Assembly (NCBI RefSeq): GCF_026745355.1
Contig: NC_079202.1
Location: 25,004,585 to 25,068,584, forward strand
Source of the DNA: Beta vulgaris subsp. vulgaris
Taxonomy: Eukaryota; Streptophyta; Magnoliopsida; Caryophyllales; Amaranthaceae
Length of the DNA: 64,000 nt
Reading direction: 5' to 3'
This document shows, one piece after another, positions 20,621-33,200 of the stretch; position 1 is the first letter of the stretch; each line of letters opens with the position of its first letter. The notes beneath the pieces were generated by a model that did not search any database, was not told the origin of the DNA, and saw only the letters and a list, made by a program, of their open reading frames with translations. A program made the translations under genes and the position numbers.

Positions 20621-23600
20621 GTTATGTAATTAAAGTCTCAGTGCCTTTACTCTCTTATAATAGTCAATTGTTCATATTGTCTACTTATTCTATTTCCATT
20701 AAATTAAATGCATAAAATCAATTTCTCAAATCAAGAAACATTGATTTTTATTTGAAGGAAGCGATGGTAAACTAAGATTAGTGGAACTACTAAATAGTAT
20801 AGGAACATTCCAACATTTGGCACAAGTTCCTAATTCTATTGAAATTAATCTTATTTCACTTGAACAAAGCAGAAGTTTCTTTTCATATGAGACTATAATT
20901 TTTAAGGAACTTCATTTCATTTTATGCTTTAACGATATTATCTCTTTTGACTAACATACTAACATTAAAATGCACAAAGTATTTCTTTTTGGGTTTGCTT
21001 TACAGATTATGTTTCTTAGTTTTTGACAACCCAAAATGAAGGAACAAACCATATTTAGTGAGGAATAACTCGTAAGATATAGCTCGACAACGAGTGTTCC
21101 AAGCCTATGATGATACAAAAATCAATATTACTCTCGCTATATGCTTATGATGAAGGAATTGTGGTTTTGTAAACCAACATAAAATGGTAAGATTGTTTAA
21201 TAATCAAATGTTGGTAAGTTAAGTTCTTGTTTCATTGTATATATTTTTATTGTCGAGTTAATGAAACACATTCTGTTTAAAGTTTTTAAAATTTCACTAA
21301 CTCTGGATGTTTAGCAATTAAATTGCATCATCAAGTAAAACTAGAAATGTCATGCTTGAAAGGAATAAAAAAGGGAACACATACTTTGTGGATATGAATT
21401 TGGCTCCTAATAACAACATGACATAACTAGTTATTATAGATGATTTACTTATGTCACTCAAAATGATAACTTTCTAATTTCATCGTGGTTGACAAATTAA
21501 GCCCAAGGAACTTGATTATTATCTCATTTCTAGTTCCTAAATGATAGAGTTTGTAAACCATGTGCATGAAGAAAGTATGTGATCTTATCATCTTTCAAAA
21601 TCATAAAATTTGGTGTGTACCATAAATTCTTTTGAATTTTTTCATGAGAATTTGTGTGGCATCTTAAGTGTTTAGATTAGAATTTTGAAAGAGATTTGTC
21701 TTGATTATAGTTGATGGTTATTTAAGGAACACTTGACTGTTTTCTTTAATAGCAAAGATGAATATTCCACATGATGTGAAATCGTTGCTAAGAAGAGTAA
21801 AAGTTTAAGTGGTCATTAATTATTATATTCGACATCTAACGATGGAACCAAGTTTCAAACAAGTTTGATGATTCTGTAGTAAACAAGATATTAACTACAA
21901 GCTTTCAAAGTGAAGAAAATTATAACCAGAAAGGAACTCCTAAACAAAGTCGTCAATGCTGCTTCCTAATCATCAACAAGGATATGTTTATATCTTTGAT
22001 CAACGAGACACCCTACGAACCCAAAAAGTAGAAGATTCTACTAGGGAAGTTTGATGATATAAGTGAAGAGGCGATGTTCCTGTGGTGCGCCTTCAATTGC
22101 AAAGCATACCAAGTTTATAACAAAGAAAGCAATGTGCATATATAGTAATGAGTGAGCATAATATTTTAATCGAAACTAACTTGTTTGTTAAGATGGTTTG
22201 TATGTTGAACTCACAAGTTCCTATGGAGCAATGAGTTCCTAACATAAAATATTTCATTTTGAAAAGCAACAATGGCTAGCTATATGACCTCATGAAGAAG
22301 AGCTCAAAAATAAAGATCAAGTTCAAATTCCTGAAATAGAAGTTCAACTCAATCAATATGTGAAAGTGAGTTCCTATGTAATAAGTAGGAACATGAACTT
22401 CTATACTTCCAATAATCGAGTTCTTTGCCTCTAATTAGGAGATAAGAAGTACTCCTGCGATTAATTCACAATGTAATAGACAATGGAACTCTATATATGT
22501 CAGTTGTTGAGAGGAACAACGAACTAAACAAATAAAGGGAACACAACTACTCTCTTAGAATATAATGATGCAAGGACCAAAAGATGTCAAAGAACTTTTG
22601 AATAATGATGAGTATGAGTCGAGTTAGAATTAAAGTTTCCATGAAAAGTGAAGACATCAAAATGATGGAACTAGCAGTTCAAGAATTCAAAAGTAACTCA
22701 ACAAAATCTCTCCAGTACTTGAAAGTTTATGCATGGTGAAATGTGACTTAAGGTATGTTGTTCCTATTCACATTGCATCATGATTAATAAATTTCATTGT
22801 TAAATTATTAATATGAATATCTTGCTTTACATTATGTGAATATATGTTCTTTATAATTTCATTTATTCATGGACTGTTTAGAGGAACAAGACTTGATGAA
22901 GTATGACTTGAGTGTAAACATGTTCTTTTCCAGAAGTTTTGCCGAATTGGGCTCTTACACATGTTAAAATTGAAGCGATTATATGCATGATAGTGTAAAT
23001 ATGTTAAACTTAATTTTTGTGTCGTAAAGGCATACTCACTTGCCTAAGAGTGTTAGAGGTCTCATAATAGAACTGTGGATGCTATAAAACATGAAAATCC
23101 TAAGTTGCCAATGGTACAATGAAAGAAACCTTGATAGAACAAGATAGGTAGCTTCCTATAATATGTTATTATATTTCTTTCCTTTTTAGAGGGTACAAAC
23201 TTATTCTTAGCCATTTATCATCAGTTCACACCACATTTCTTCAAATACCCTTTGATTAATTAATTCCTTATTTCTTTCATATCTTGTAACTTCAAATCTC
23301 CTAATTCCCATGTGCTCTAATTTAAATTCATGACTTTTTATGGTTCAACGATGCATAAAGAGTGATACATGGTAGATACATTTTGAGGGGAAGCTATGGA
23401 AGAAGAGAGAAGCAAGTATTTTGCGATTTATCAATTGATGCTCAAAACGATATACTATCAGATGGAACCAATCATATAAGTTCCTAATGATAAAGGAACA
23501 GTAAGTAACTCAGAGGGACTAAGGAAGAAATCGATATAAATATGACATTCTAAGAAAAAATGTAACAACTTGTAATGACACACTTGTTTAAAATAAAAAA

Positions 23601-24270
23601 AGAAAAAGAAAAAGAAACAAGGGTGATCAAATCTGTATTATTTCCTAGTAGTCACTTTGATATGGTTGTGAAGATGCTTACTCGTGAATTTAATGAGAAG
23701 AGAAACATAAGCAAAAGAATGGAATAACTTGTTTATAAAGATGAATTCGTTCAAGTTTCTTCACTCAATGAGTTCCTCACGGTTAGCTGGTTGCGTAAAA
23801 GTGATTATGTGGGGTTTGGCAGAAATTTCAAATGTGTGAGGTGAAGTGATTAACTCTAATGATTGTTGAGAACCTCTTATTAAAAGTCTAAACCATAGAC
23901 CATACAATATATCTCAAGTTCCCTCTACTCAAATTGTGCCATAAGTTTCTTTCATATTTCTTTGAGCCGGATATTACAATCTTCTATCGATCTCTTAAAT
24001 CCATTCTTAACTTCTACATTTGATTTTTTTCTTGACTTTTATTTTCTTTGTTTGTCAAGTTCCTTCCATGGTTTTTGAAGTTGGGTCTTTGGATTGTGAG
24101 TTGGAAACTCATGTAGCACATGCATCCTAAGTTTGAAAAATTGAGATTCGTGAGGCTTTTAGGACTAAAAAGTGTTTAACCATTATGATGGCAAGTGTAG
24201 CATATAACAACATGTGGATATGATTTACCTAAAACAAATGTGTGTACGATGATGCTTTTCGATAATGACG

Positions 24271-24283
24271 TAAGGGAGGAGAA
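24271..24283 (+). other. Polypurine tract before gypsy-type LTR
   Basis: TAAGGGAGGAGAA, preceded by a TTTTCGATAATGACG sequence that resembles the GGACGAA box before chromoviral PPTs (compare 12115-12146). It is followed by TATGTATGATGG, where the LTR is taken to begin. Confidence 0.45.
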
Positions 24284-24323
24284 TATGTATGATGGTTATG
24301 GTCAAATATAGTTAAGTCTAAGT

Positions 24324-25734
24324 CACTAGTAGAATAAATTCTTATTGTCGCGGTCATTAAGTGGCATATTGCGGCGGTTTTGGGCGCGCAACAATTAAGG
24401 GGGCAGCAATAGGTAATTAATATATTGCTGCGATTTTAAACCGCAGCAATATGTCAAGCTATTGTTGCGGTTCCTAGTCCTAGCCAAAACCGCCGCAACA
24501 GGTTTATTTTTTATTAAAAAAGTACAACGTATTGCCGCGATTTTGGGCCCAAACCGCAGCAATATGTGCAGCAATATGTCTAACTATTGCTGCGATTGTT
24601 GCCGAAAACCGCAACAATAGGTCCTAGCAACCAAAAAAATAGTTACAACTAAAATAATGCATATAATAACGAAAATAATGAGCGAAGTTATGTATCAACA
24701 ACAAACGATTACCAAACTCCAACTCGAAGAAACTGAAAAATTGCATATAATAACATTAGCAAATAATATAATACCAACAGTAGTGAAAACGCCAAAAAAC
24801 ATTGTTTGTTATCCTCAATAACGAAAATAATGAGCGAAGTCCTTTGCTTGATAAACCGATTACCAAACCCTTCTTTTCTACGGGTACCCTTTTCTGCATC
24901 AACAAACTTGAAAATTTCAGAACTTAAAAAACCCACAACAGCGACCCACAACGGCAACCCACACCGGCAAACCACAACGACGACAAACAAGAGACGAACG
25001 AAACGAAAACCGAACGGTCGACGGCGACCTTATGAACCTTACGAATATGTTGAGTAACGAACGGTCAACGATGACCTTATGAATCTGGCGAGCGACCCAC
25101 GAGAGAGTGTCGAGGAACGAACGAACAACGAACAGTCCACGGCGACCTTGCGAATCTGGCAAGCGACGTTGCGAATTTGGTGAAGGACCTTGCGAATTTG
25201 GCGAGGGACCTTGCGAATCTGGCGAGCGATTTCGAAAGGTCGACGTTGATTTCGAAAGACGACGTTGATTTCGAAAGGTCGACCGGTGTAACTGAGAGGA
25301 TGAGAGGGTTAGAGGAGAGAGAGAAGATGAGGGAGAGACGTGAAAAAATGGGAGGAAGAGAGGAGGAGAGAGAGTGAGAGGAAACCCTAGCTGGGTAAAT
25401 GAAAGAAATAAATGCATACACCCACTACATGGACCATTTTATTATAATTTTAAAAACCTATTGCTGCGGTTTAGTATAGGAACCGCAACAATAGGTTGAA
25501 ATAAATTTTTTTATATTATTTTAATATATTGATGCAGTTCTTTCTAGAAACCGCAGCAATATGTTTGGTCAAATAGTCAAAAACTTTCAAAAAAATTCCG
25601 TTGAAACCATATTGCTGCGGTTTTCGGCCAAAATCGTAACAATATGGTTATTTTTTATTTTTTTCTTTTCTTTTTACGTGATATATTGCTGCGTATGTGT
25701 AAAATCGCAGCAATAAACAATTATTCTACTAGTG
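24324..25734. mobile_element. Non-autonomous CACTA element, 1411 bp
   Basis: Perfect 14-bp terminal inverted repeats CACTAGTAGAATAA, with the 3-bp target duplication AGT at 24321-24323 and 25735-25737. Both ends carry arrays of TATTGCTGCGGTTT and its inverse (24424-24620 and 25450-25715). No transposase is present. The core (about 24650-25430) has repeated GCGACCTTGCGAATCTGGC-like units. Its family differs from the CACTA at 1-15702, because both the termini and the subterminal words differ. Confidence 0.95.
25138..25282. repeat. Tandem repeats in the CACTA core
   Basis: About four copies of a ~27-bp CGACCTTGCGAATYTGGC unit, then three copies of a ~24-bp GATTTCGAAAGGTCGACGTT unit. Open on both strands, which explains the short ORFs here. 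They may derive from a captured sequence, but nothing is recognisable. Confidence 0.6.
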
Positions 25735-27251
25735 AGTTGTGTGTAAAAAAAATAAAAAAACTGGTTTTCTCTCTATGGTGGCAAGCGATTGCGTAGGTGA
25801 TTTCTAGCCGTTGTAAACCGCCATGGGTCGCCGAAAAAACCACAAGTTTCGCCGAATCTTTACAAGCTAAAGAGGGAGTGAATAGGGTAGACAAATCCAC
25901 ACAAAAAACCATATCCAATGGGACAATAACCCGAGTGAATGAAACACCGAAAAATGCGATCGATGAGATGAATGAGATTTTTCAAGCTCAACGCTCTGCT
26001 CATTAAAGAAGTTTTCACGTAGTTAGTAGCATTTATAGTTTGACTGTCGTTGACCAGTTTGACTTTTGTTGACTTTTGTTGTGTTCTTTTCGGATTAAAT
26101 TTTAAAGTGAGTTTCTTTTAAAAGTAGTCAAGGCTCATTAACTAGGTTATGACGTTTATGTGTAAATTATGTGAGTATAGGCAAGTGACTTATACTATAT
26201 TATTACATTGTAAATTGCGGGTTCTTAGAGGAACCTTTTTGACTTGAGATTAAGATACGTTGATTGTGATTGCTACTAAGGTAAGATTTCTTACTAAACG
26301 TGTACAGTTATGTTTCGTATTTATTTGGCATTGTCTTTGTCAAAGTAAAATCCTTTTATTTGCGATGTTTAAATATTGAGATTTAGATAAGTTAATGAGA
26401 TTTATATTGGAAGGAGGAAGTTCCTCTATGTTACCAAGTTGAGATTTTGAAAGGAGGAAGTTCCTCACCCTTACGAGGGTTTATAGAGTTCTATTATGGG
26501 GTTGCTGGTAAGCGGTATTCTCCGAGTTTGAAAGTATGTTGAATTAACAGTGTCTCAACCATTATATATGGTAGTCAGGAGTATGTTGATCAATACTCTT
26601 GCCAATTGTCTTCCTTTTTGGTAGGTCACCAAGTAAGGGGTATGCATACTAGGGACGTTGGTGTATTGTATCTAGTGAGCCTAGCTAGCTCACTAGACCT
26701 TTAATGTTGCTTCCTACTCAGATATTACGAAAGGTTATATTTGAATGTTTTGCAGAATAGTTCAAAAAGAAAGAAAGATTGAATTTGAGGTTATTAGAAA
26801 GTTAATATATTTTATATATAATCTGTACAACTTTTAAATGAATTTGTAATATATTCCTATATATCTTACCTGCACATTGAATAATTTTGTTTTATTACAG
26901 TATTAAATCTTGCTCAGCCTTTGGCTGATATTAGAGTGTTTAATGTGCAGGGACTTGAAGATAGTTAGCTTCGGTTGGGTTAAATAGTCTGTTGGATCTC
27001 TTTTGAGTTAATAAGACTTTAATATACTGTTACTTATTTGACTATAAGATTTATATTCTGGTTTGTAATAATTAATTTACATTCTATTTAGTTGGTCCGT
27101 AATAATTAGTTAAAACTTATTGTTATTGTTTTAATTAGAACCATTAGCCTTGCGGTTATTATTTCTAATTATCGCAGCATAACAACTTTGGATTTACGAG
27201 TTTATTTATTCTAAAATATTTTTAGAAGTATTGGAAATTCAGGGTTGTTAC

Positions 27252-28195
27252 AGTGACCTTAGTTGTTTTGAATCCGAATTTAAAATTTAAGTTGGTACAC
27301 TATTCATGAATTGTTGATTGATGATAGAGAATGTGAGGAACTAGGTAATATAAAAAAAATGAAAGCTAAATAATATTTTAATTAATGGATCAATACCAAA
27401 TAAGGAAATGTGAAATTTATTTGGGACATACATAAATGAAAATTTTGGAATTGTATTTAAGGACGGATGGTAATGAGGGATGTGATCTTGCTACCGAGGA
27501 TAATGCAATTATTCAGCTAGCAAATTGGAGTCTTGAGCTAGCTGCTGTAACTTTTATCTTTATGGTACAAAAAACGTCGTAAATAAATTTTTTAATATTT
27601 GTTTTTAACATTTATATTAAGTTGTTCTTTTAAATAATTCACCAATTTGTTGCTAAATGTATTTTATTGTTAAACAAGTCCCACATGGTATTACCCTAAA
27701 TCATACCCTATTCCAATACAAAAACAAGTAAGGTTTACCCCCTTATTTCCAAACACTATTTTCACGACTCACACTCATCCTCTATTCAGCTTAATTTCCT
27801 CTTCCATGAAAAAACCATCCAACAAAATTCTTGATCACAATCTTTCTTCCTTGGATTTAATAAGGAAAATATCTATTTTGGACGGTTCAGGCAAACCAAA
27901 CAACCTTATCTATCTTATTAGATTTTAATGAATTTCGAAGTCAATCTCCTAACTTTCATATCGCTTTTCTTTAGTTTATTTGGTATTTGAGTTGGGGATG
28001 GAACGAAAAGTGATCCTAGAGAAGAAGGACGGAAACAATTGAGACCAAGTTTGAAAATATTTTCTTGCATGTCAATTTTTCATTTACAGCACCAAGGATT
28101 TACAAGATTCAATTTATTTTGCCTCTATATTTTTTGTCACCCAATTTATTACTTCTCCCTTCATTAAAAAATTCATCATACTTCATTTTAATTAA
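27252..28195. other. Intergenic, nothing recognised
   Basis: AT-rich sequence without domain similarity or clear repeat structure on either strand. Confidence 0.5.
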
Positions 28196-28259
28196 TGCGT
28201 GCATTGTGCTCCCAAAAACACAATGAGAATTGTGCTCCTATAATACAAAATAGAAAATT

Positions 28260-28470
28260 TACGAATACGAAGATTTTACTGTTGAAGTGGAACATCACAA
28301 AAATTCACTTGCGAAAACGAACATTTTACTGTTGAAATGGAACAATACTATAATTCATTTACGAAAAAGAATATTTTACTGTTGAAGTGGAATATTACCA
28401 GAATCCAATTACGAAAATGAACATTTTATTGTTGAAGTGGAACATTACTAGAATTTAATTACATAAATAG
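28260..28470. repeat. Tandem repeat, 50-bp unit, four copies
   Basis: ATTTTACTGTTGAAGTGGAA recurs at exactly 50-bp spacing (28273, 28323, 28373, 28423) with few changes. The array sits inside a block bounded by similar TGCATTGTGCTCC (about 28200) and GGTGCATGGTGTGCACC...GTGCTCC (about 28790-28820) sequences, so it is probably the core of a small mobile element. Confidence 0.85.
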
Positions 28471-28800
28471 AACATATGCTTATCAAATATACAACATATT
28501 TTTAGGGAAAATAGGACATATTTTTTGGTGGAAAATAAGTTTTAAAAGAACATTTTTCAAAATAGAACATTTGCTTATCGAAAATTGAAGAATTTTCACA
28601 AAAAATAGAACATAATTTCTACTAAAAAATAAGCTTAAAACGAACATTTGTTGAAATAGAACATTTGCTTATTAAAAAAAGAACAATTTTTACGAAAAAT
28701 AGAACATTTTTTTGTTGAAAAATATGATTAAAATAAACATTTATTGAAATAGAACATTTACTCATCGGAAATAGAACAAATTTACTGGGTGCATGGTGTG
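28465..28800. repeat. Tandem repeat, about 94-bp unit, four copies
   Basis: TAGAACATTTGCTTATCG-like words recur near 28469, 28565, 28659 and 28752 (spacing 96, 94, 93). It follows the 50-bp array directly and seems built from related GAACATTT words. Confidence 0.75.
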
Positions 28801-29117
28801 CACCGTGCTCCTGGGAGCACAATAGAATTTTCACAATTTAATAGATTGTTTTTTTTTTTTACTAATTTTTTTTGGCATTTGTTCATTGCTTTATTTGTAT
28901 TGCACAATCAAATGTTCTTTCGGCAATTAACAACTCCTTGTAATCTAAGCCTCCATGATAATTTTTTTTTTGGAAGCAAAATTTCAATATTCGAGTGGAG
29001 GGGGAAGGATTTGGGGCTTGTTGCGCCTCTGAGTGAGTGGCCCTGCACGAGGGCAACCTAAAGGAAATTCATCTTACCACGGGTTCCCGAAAGAGGCCCC
29101 CAAAAAAACCCTTCATG

Positions 29118-29757
29118 TTATTTGTAGTCCGTATTTATTATATATCGCCCATATATATACAATAACTTTTCTATCATCTACCTCCTCTACTTCTTCTTCC
29201 ATAAGAACCACCACCCCCGCCAACCCCCCACAACCTCTTCCAGCACAACCACCTCATTCCCAACAGCAACCCCACTTCATCCCACCCTCCAGCCCCCTCC
29301 TTTGCCTATGCCCCCCTTGCCTCCCCCCCAACTCTCCTATTCCTTTGTCCCTGCCCTCACTGCCACGAGCACTCTCACAACCGCCCACGAAGTGCATCCA
29401 AGCCCCCCCCCCCCCACGTGCTTCCCTTAGCAACCCCCTTTCCCCGTGTAGCCCCCACTCCTTTTTTTTTCTTCCTCTCTCTCCCTTCTTTCTCTGTTGC
29501 TATGAAATTTAAAAAATATATATTTTTACAGTTCATTGAACCAAACCGACTAATTTTACCGGTTACACCATGGTAGAATCGAAAAAAGATTGGTTCCTCC
29601 ATGGAGTCATATTTTTTTCGTTTCCACCATGGTGGAGATGAAAAATTGATTCGGTTCCTCGTAAAAAATTCTAAAATTTTTATATTTTTGGGGTAAAAAA
29701 AATCAATATGGTATAAAAATACGAGCTCTGTTTAGTAAATACGGGCGATAAATAACC
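29118..29757. mobile_element. Putative small inverted-repeat element
   Basis: GTTATTTGTAGTCCGTATTTA at the left is imperfectly inverted at the right (29711-29757, TAAATACGGGCGATAAATAAC). The interior is C/T-rich (29200-29490) and low in information. It could be a Mutator-like or other MITE; no convincing TSD was found. Confidence 0.35.
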
Positions 29758-29759
29758 CC

Positions 29760-30268
29760 AATGAGCTCTTTATTCCTAGATAAAATCCCGCCAAAACCAC
29801 TTGTAATATGAAGACTAACAAAAAAAAAGAGAAAACAAAATATTCTAAATAATACAGTCCTCAAGCTCCAAGGTCTTTTAGCAGGCACCAAGCTCAACTT
29901 CGCCAACAGAAGCACTGATCAGAAACACTACATAGCTAAAACATTAAAGTGGAACTCTGGAAGGTAATCCTTGGCTGGTAGCGTTAAGTACTGGACAAAG
30001 AAACATCAAATGATCAAATGCAAATCAGTCATAGAAATCTTAGTATTATGACATGTTACAATTCACCAACCTGTGTTTCCAGAGTCAGAATATAGAAGGC
30101 GGCACATCAAAAAGATTTTTTTTCATTTCTAGTATAGCATTCTGGAAGTCAACGCACATCAAAATCCATAATGTCAACAAGAACAGCATTACAGTTACAG
30201 GACATTGCTGCTTGTAAGATAATCTTTTCTTTAAAAAAGAAGGGTAAATGTGAACTATCAAGAATGCA
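29760..30268 (-). other. Downstream flank / 3' UTR side of OEP24
   Basis: Noncoding sequence after the OEP24 stop codon (stop at 30269-30271 on the minus strand). No clear polyadenylation signal was pinned down. Confidence 0.35.
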
Positions 30269-33200
30269 TCACATTTCAAAATTCCATGTGCTCTCAGCCA
30301 TTAACTTTGGCATTTTGACTTCCTCAGCCAGATTGAAGATTGCTGAAATCTGCAAGAGAAAAAAGAGTACAGGTCACAGTACATTTACTAAGTTCTTATA
30401 TTTAACAAAAGGGGTCAGCAGGACAATAAGCCATAAGGTCCAACTAGAGCTGTAAACTGTAAAGTATGGAATAATGGATACTGACTACAGACATCCCAAA
30501 CTCATGGCCGTCTAATATTCACTAAAAGTCTAGAAGGCGAGTGAAAGATCTCCAGACCCAAACATGATTGTCGCACTTCACTACACTACAGTCTACAGCG
30601 TCAAGCTGTCACTCAAGTAATTTTGAGTCGTAATATGGTTTGTAGTAATTCAATTGTAAGAGGGGTTGTCAGTAATAGGCTTGTTTTCCTAAGTGGGTGC
30701 TCTGTTTATCTGGTCAATCTGGCCCAGAAAAACAAACAGTAGTTCATGCAAAGAACATGCAACTTGCAAAAACTCTGCAAGCTCGCCACCCACTTAAGAG
30801 AGAGAGGAGAGGGGGAGCATATAGCCATATATAAATAAGAACGAATATGACTTCTTGTGTCCCATAAAGAACTGCTTATTAGCCTTTTGTGATTATGTAG
30901 GTCACACTTTGACCTTTATTTTTAAATGATACAAAGCATAAAATTGGTCTAGGCTACGATTTACCAACAACAATTTATTTCAAAACAAATCTGATAAAGC
31001 CATTTGCATTAATAACACCTATATAAGTCCCACATAATGGCTTTGACGTCAAAAGGAGAAAAGAACCAGAGAGGGACATGAGGGGTTGGGCGGGGGGGGG
31101 GGGGGAGAAAATATGAAATACACACTACTGCTAAAATGATGACGACCGAAATAAAAGACAATACTGATTCTAGGGTCCTTTGATAGTTTTTACTCATCGA
31201 ATAGACATTTCGTCCTTAAGTTGCCTTTCTATGTAAGTGCTGAATAGAATTTTAACCTTGGTCATTAACAAGTAGTAAAATATGTGTTACGCAAAGCTTA
31301 TAATTACAACTTTAGTTATCTTGCAAATAAGTTCGACAGAATGTGGTTTACATTGTTTTTACCTATCACCTTATGTAAAATACAATGGTCAAAGATTGTC
31401 CCCAAGCAAACAATAGTACAACATTGATACATGTGTATCAATGCGACTCAAGATATCAAAATTAGATGATCTTTCAAATTATTGGATTTGAATCATCTTA
31501 CAATCCAAGGTCGAAGTTATGTTTTAGTGTTGATTTTCAGCCCGGATTTGTTACTTGCATTACATGGGATGTCAATTAAAGGCCAAGGAGCTGCTGCTTG
31601 GAGTTGGACGTGTTTAGCTTCTTGTGTTTTTACTTGCTTTTGGTATGTGTGTATTGTAAATCAGCCCATTGGTAGTTTGGGCCGGTTTTATTTATGTTGT
31701 TGTGTGTTTAATCAGCTTGAAATAAGGCTAAGAGGAGTTAGTAACTACCTCTCATCATTAGCCATGTAGTACAGGAGTTTAGGAGTAATTTAGGCTCTCA
31801 AATTGCTGCTTCAAACGGCTAATTAAAAAGAGAAAGAACTAGACAGGCACTCCAGGAGTAAATATGAAATACACACTACTGCTAAAATGATGACGTCCCA
31901 CAGGTATGAAGCCATTGGAAATCAAAGACAACACTGATTCTAGGGTGCTTTGATAGATTTTACTCATCGAATAGACATTTCGTCCTTAAGTTGCCTTCCT
32001 ATGTAAGTGCTGAATAGAATTTTAACCTTGGCCATTAATATGTAGTACAATATATGTTACGCAAAGCTTATAATTACCCCTTTAGATTTATCATGAAAAC
32101 AAGTTCGACGAAATTTGGTTTACACTGTTTTTACCTATCACCTTATGTAAAATACAATGGTCAAAGATTGTCCCCAAGCAAACAATAGTACAACATTGAT
32201 ACATGTGTATCAATGCGACTCAAGATATCAAAATTAGATGATCTTTCAAATTATTGGATTTGAATCATCTTACAATCCAAGGTCGAAGTTATGTTTTAGT
32301 GTTGATTTTCAGCCCGGATTTGTTACTTGCATTACATGGGATGTCAATTAAAGGCCCAAGGAGCTGCTGCTTGGAGTTGGACGTGTTTAGCTTCTTGTGT
32401 TTTTACTTGCTTTTGGTATGTGTGTATTGTAAATCAGCCCATTGGTAGTTTGGGCCGGTTTTATTTATGTTGTGGTGTGTTTAATCAGCTTGTAATAAGG
32501 CTAAGAGGAGTTAGTAACTACCTCTCATCATTAGCCATGTAGTACAGGAGTTTAGGAGTAATTTAGGCTCTCAAATTGCTGCTTCAAACGGCTAATTAAA
32601 AAGAGAAAGAACTAGACAGGCACTCCAGGAGTAAATATGAAATACACACTACTGCTAAAATGATGACGTCCCACAGGTATGAAGCCATTGGAAATCAAAG
32701 ACAACACTGATTCTAGGGTGCTTTGATAGATTTTACAAATCGAATAGACATTTCGTCCTTGAGTTGCCTTCCTATGTAAGTGCTGAATAGAATTTTAACC
32801 TTGGCCATTAATATGTAGTACAATATATGTTACGCAAAGCTTATAATTACCCCTTTAGATTTATCATGAAAACAAGTTCGACGAAATTTGGTTTACACTG
32901 TTTTTATCTATCACCTTATGTAAAATACACTGGTCAAAAGATTGTCCCTAAGCAAACAATAGTACAACACAAAATCAGTACAACTTTTGAAGAAGGGAGA
33001 ATGCAGATAACCACCTAGGACTAACTAGTGAGTAATCTATATGAATTTAGGTAAAAACAAACTAAGAATAAATCATGGAAGGGGTTAAAACACAGCTTAC
33101 CAGTGCAATCATCAAACGAGGAGTGATAACATGATAAGTTTGTACTTGGCAGTCTCTCACAAGTCACAAGATAACCATTCGAAAGGCAGTGCCTTAACGG

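Larger units (their letters stand above)
19009..24285. other. ORF-poor, GGAAC/GTTCC-rich fossil retroelement region
   Basis: No reading frame over about 95 codons and no recognisable gag or pol motif was found on either strand. The five-base word GGAAC or its complement occurs roughly 60 times between 17000 and 24000, about ten times the rate expected for DNA this AT-rich, often as AAGGAACT or AGTTCCTA and often in facing pairs. Continuity with the Sirevirus-like LTR suggests the internal part and further LTR pieces of an old or non-autonomous Ty1/copia element. Confidence 0.5.
24286..27251 (+). repeat. Diverged gypsy-type LTR, split by a CACTA insertion
   Basis: The 3' end ...GGGTTGTTACA matches the Tekay-like LTR end. 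The stretch 26520-26700 parallels the hairpin-bearing R/U5 part of that LTR (CTTCCTTTTTGGTAG..., GGGGTATGCATACTAGGGAC). The start is placed after the PPT at 24271-24283. Removing the CACTA insertion leaves about 1.55 kb. No PBS follows, so this is a 3' or solo LTR. No matching TSD is evident. Confidence 0.5.

Noticed and set aside
24917..25421. 166-codon minus-strand ORF inside the small CACTA
   Set aside because: It follows the tandem-repeat core, changes frame freely, and has no recognisable domain.
23561..27251. Alternative LTR start at TGTAACAAC (23561) for the gypsy-type LTR
   Set aside because: It would match the TGTTACA end as an inverted pair, but the GGAAC-rich sequence continues past it, no TSD fits, and a better PPT and start lie at 24271-24286.
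29033..29512. 159-codon Pro/Ser/Leu-rich ORF
   Set aside because: CT-rich low-complexity DNA with no domain; it spans the left arm of a likely inverted-repeat element.
31482..31769. 95-codon ORF (and copies at 32254-32542)
   Set aside because: It is within the intronic tandem duplication. The frame differs between copies after one indel, so there is no constraint on coding.
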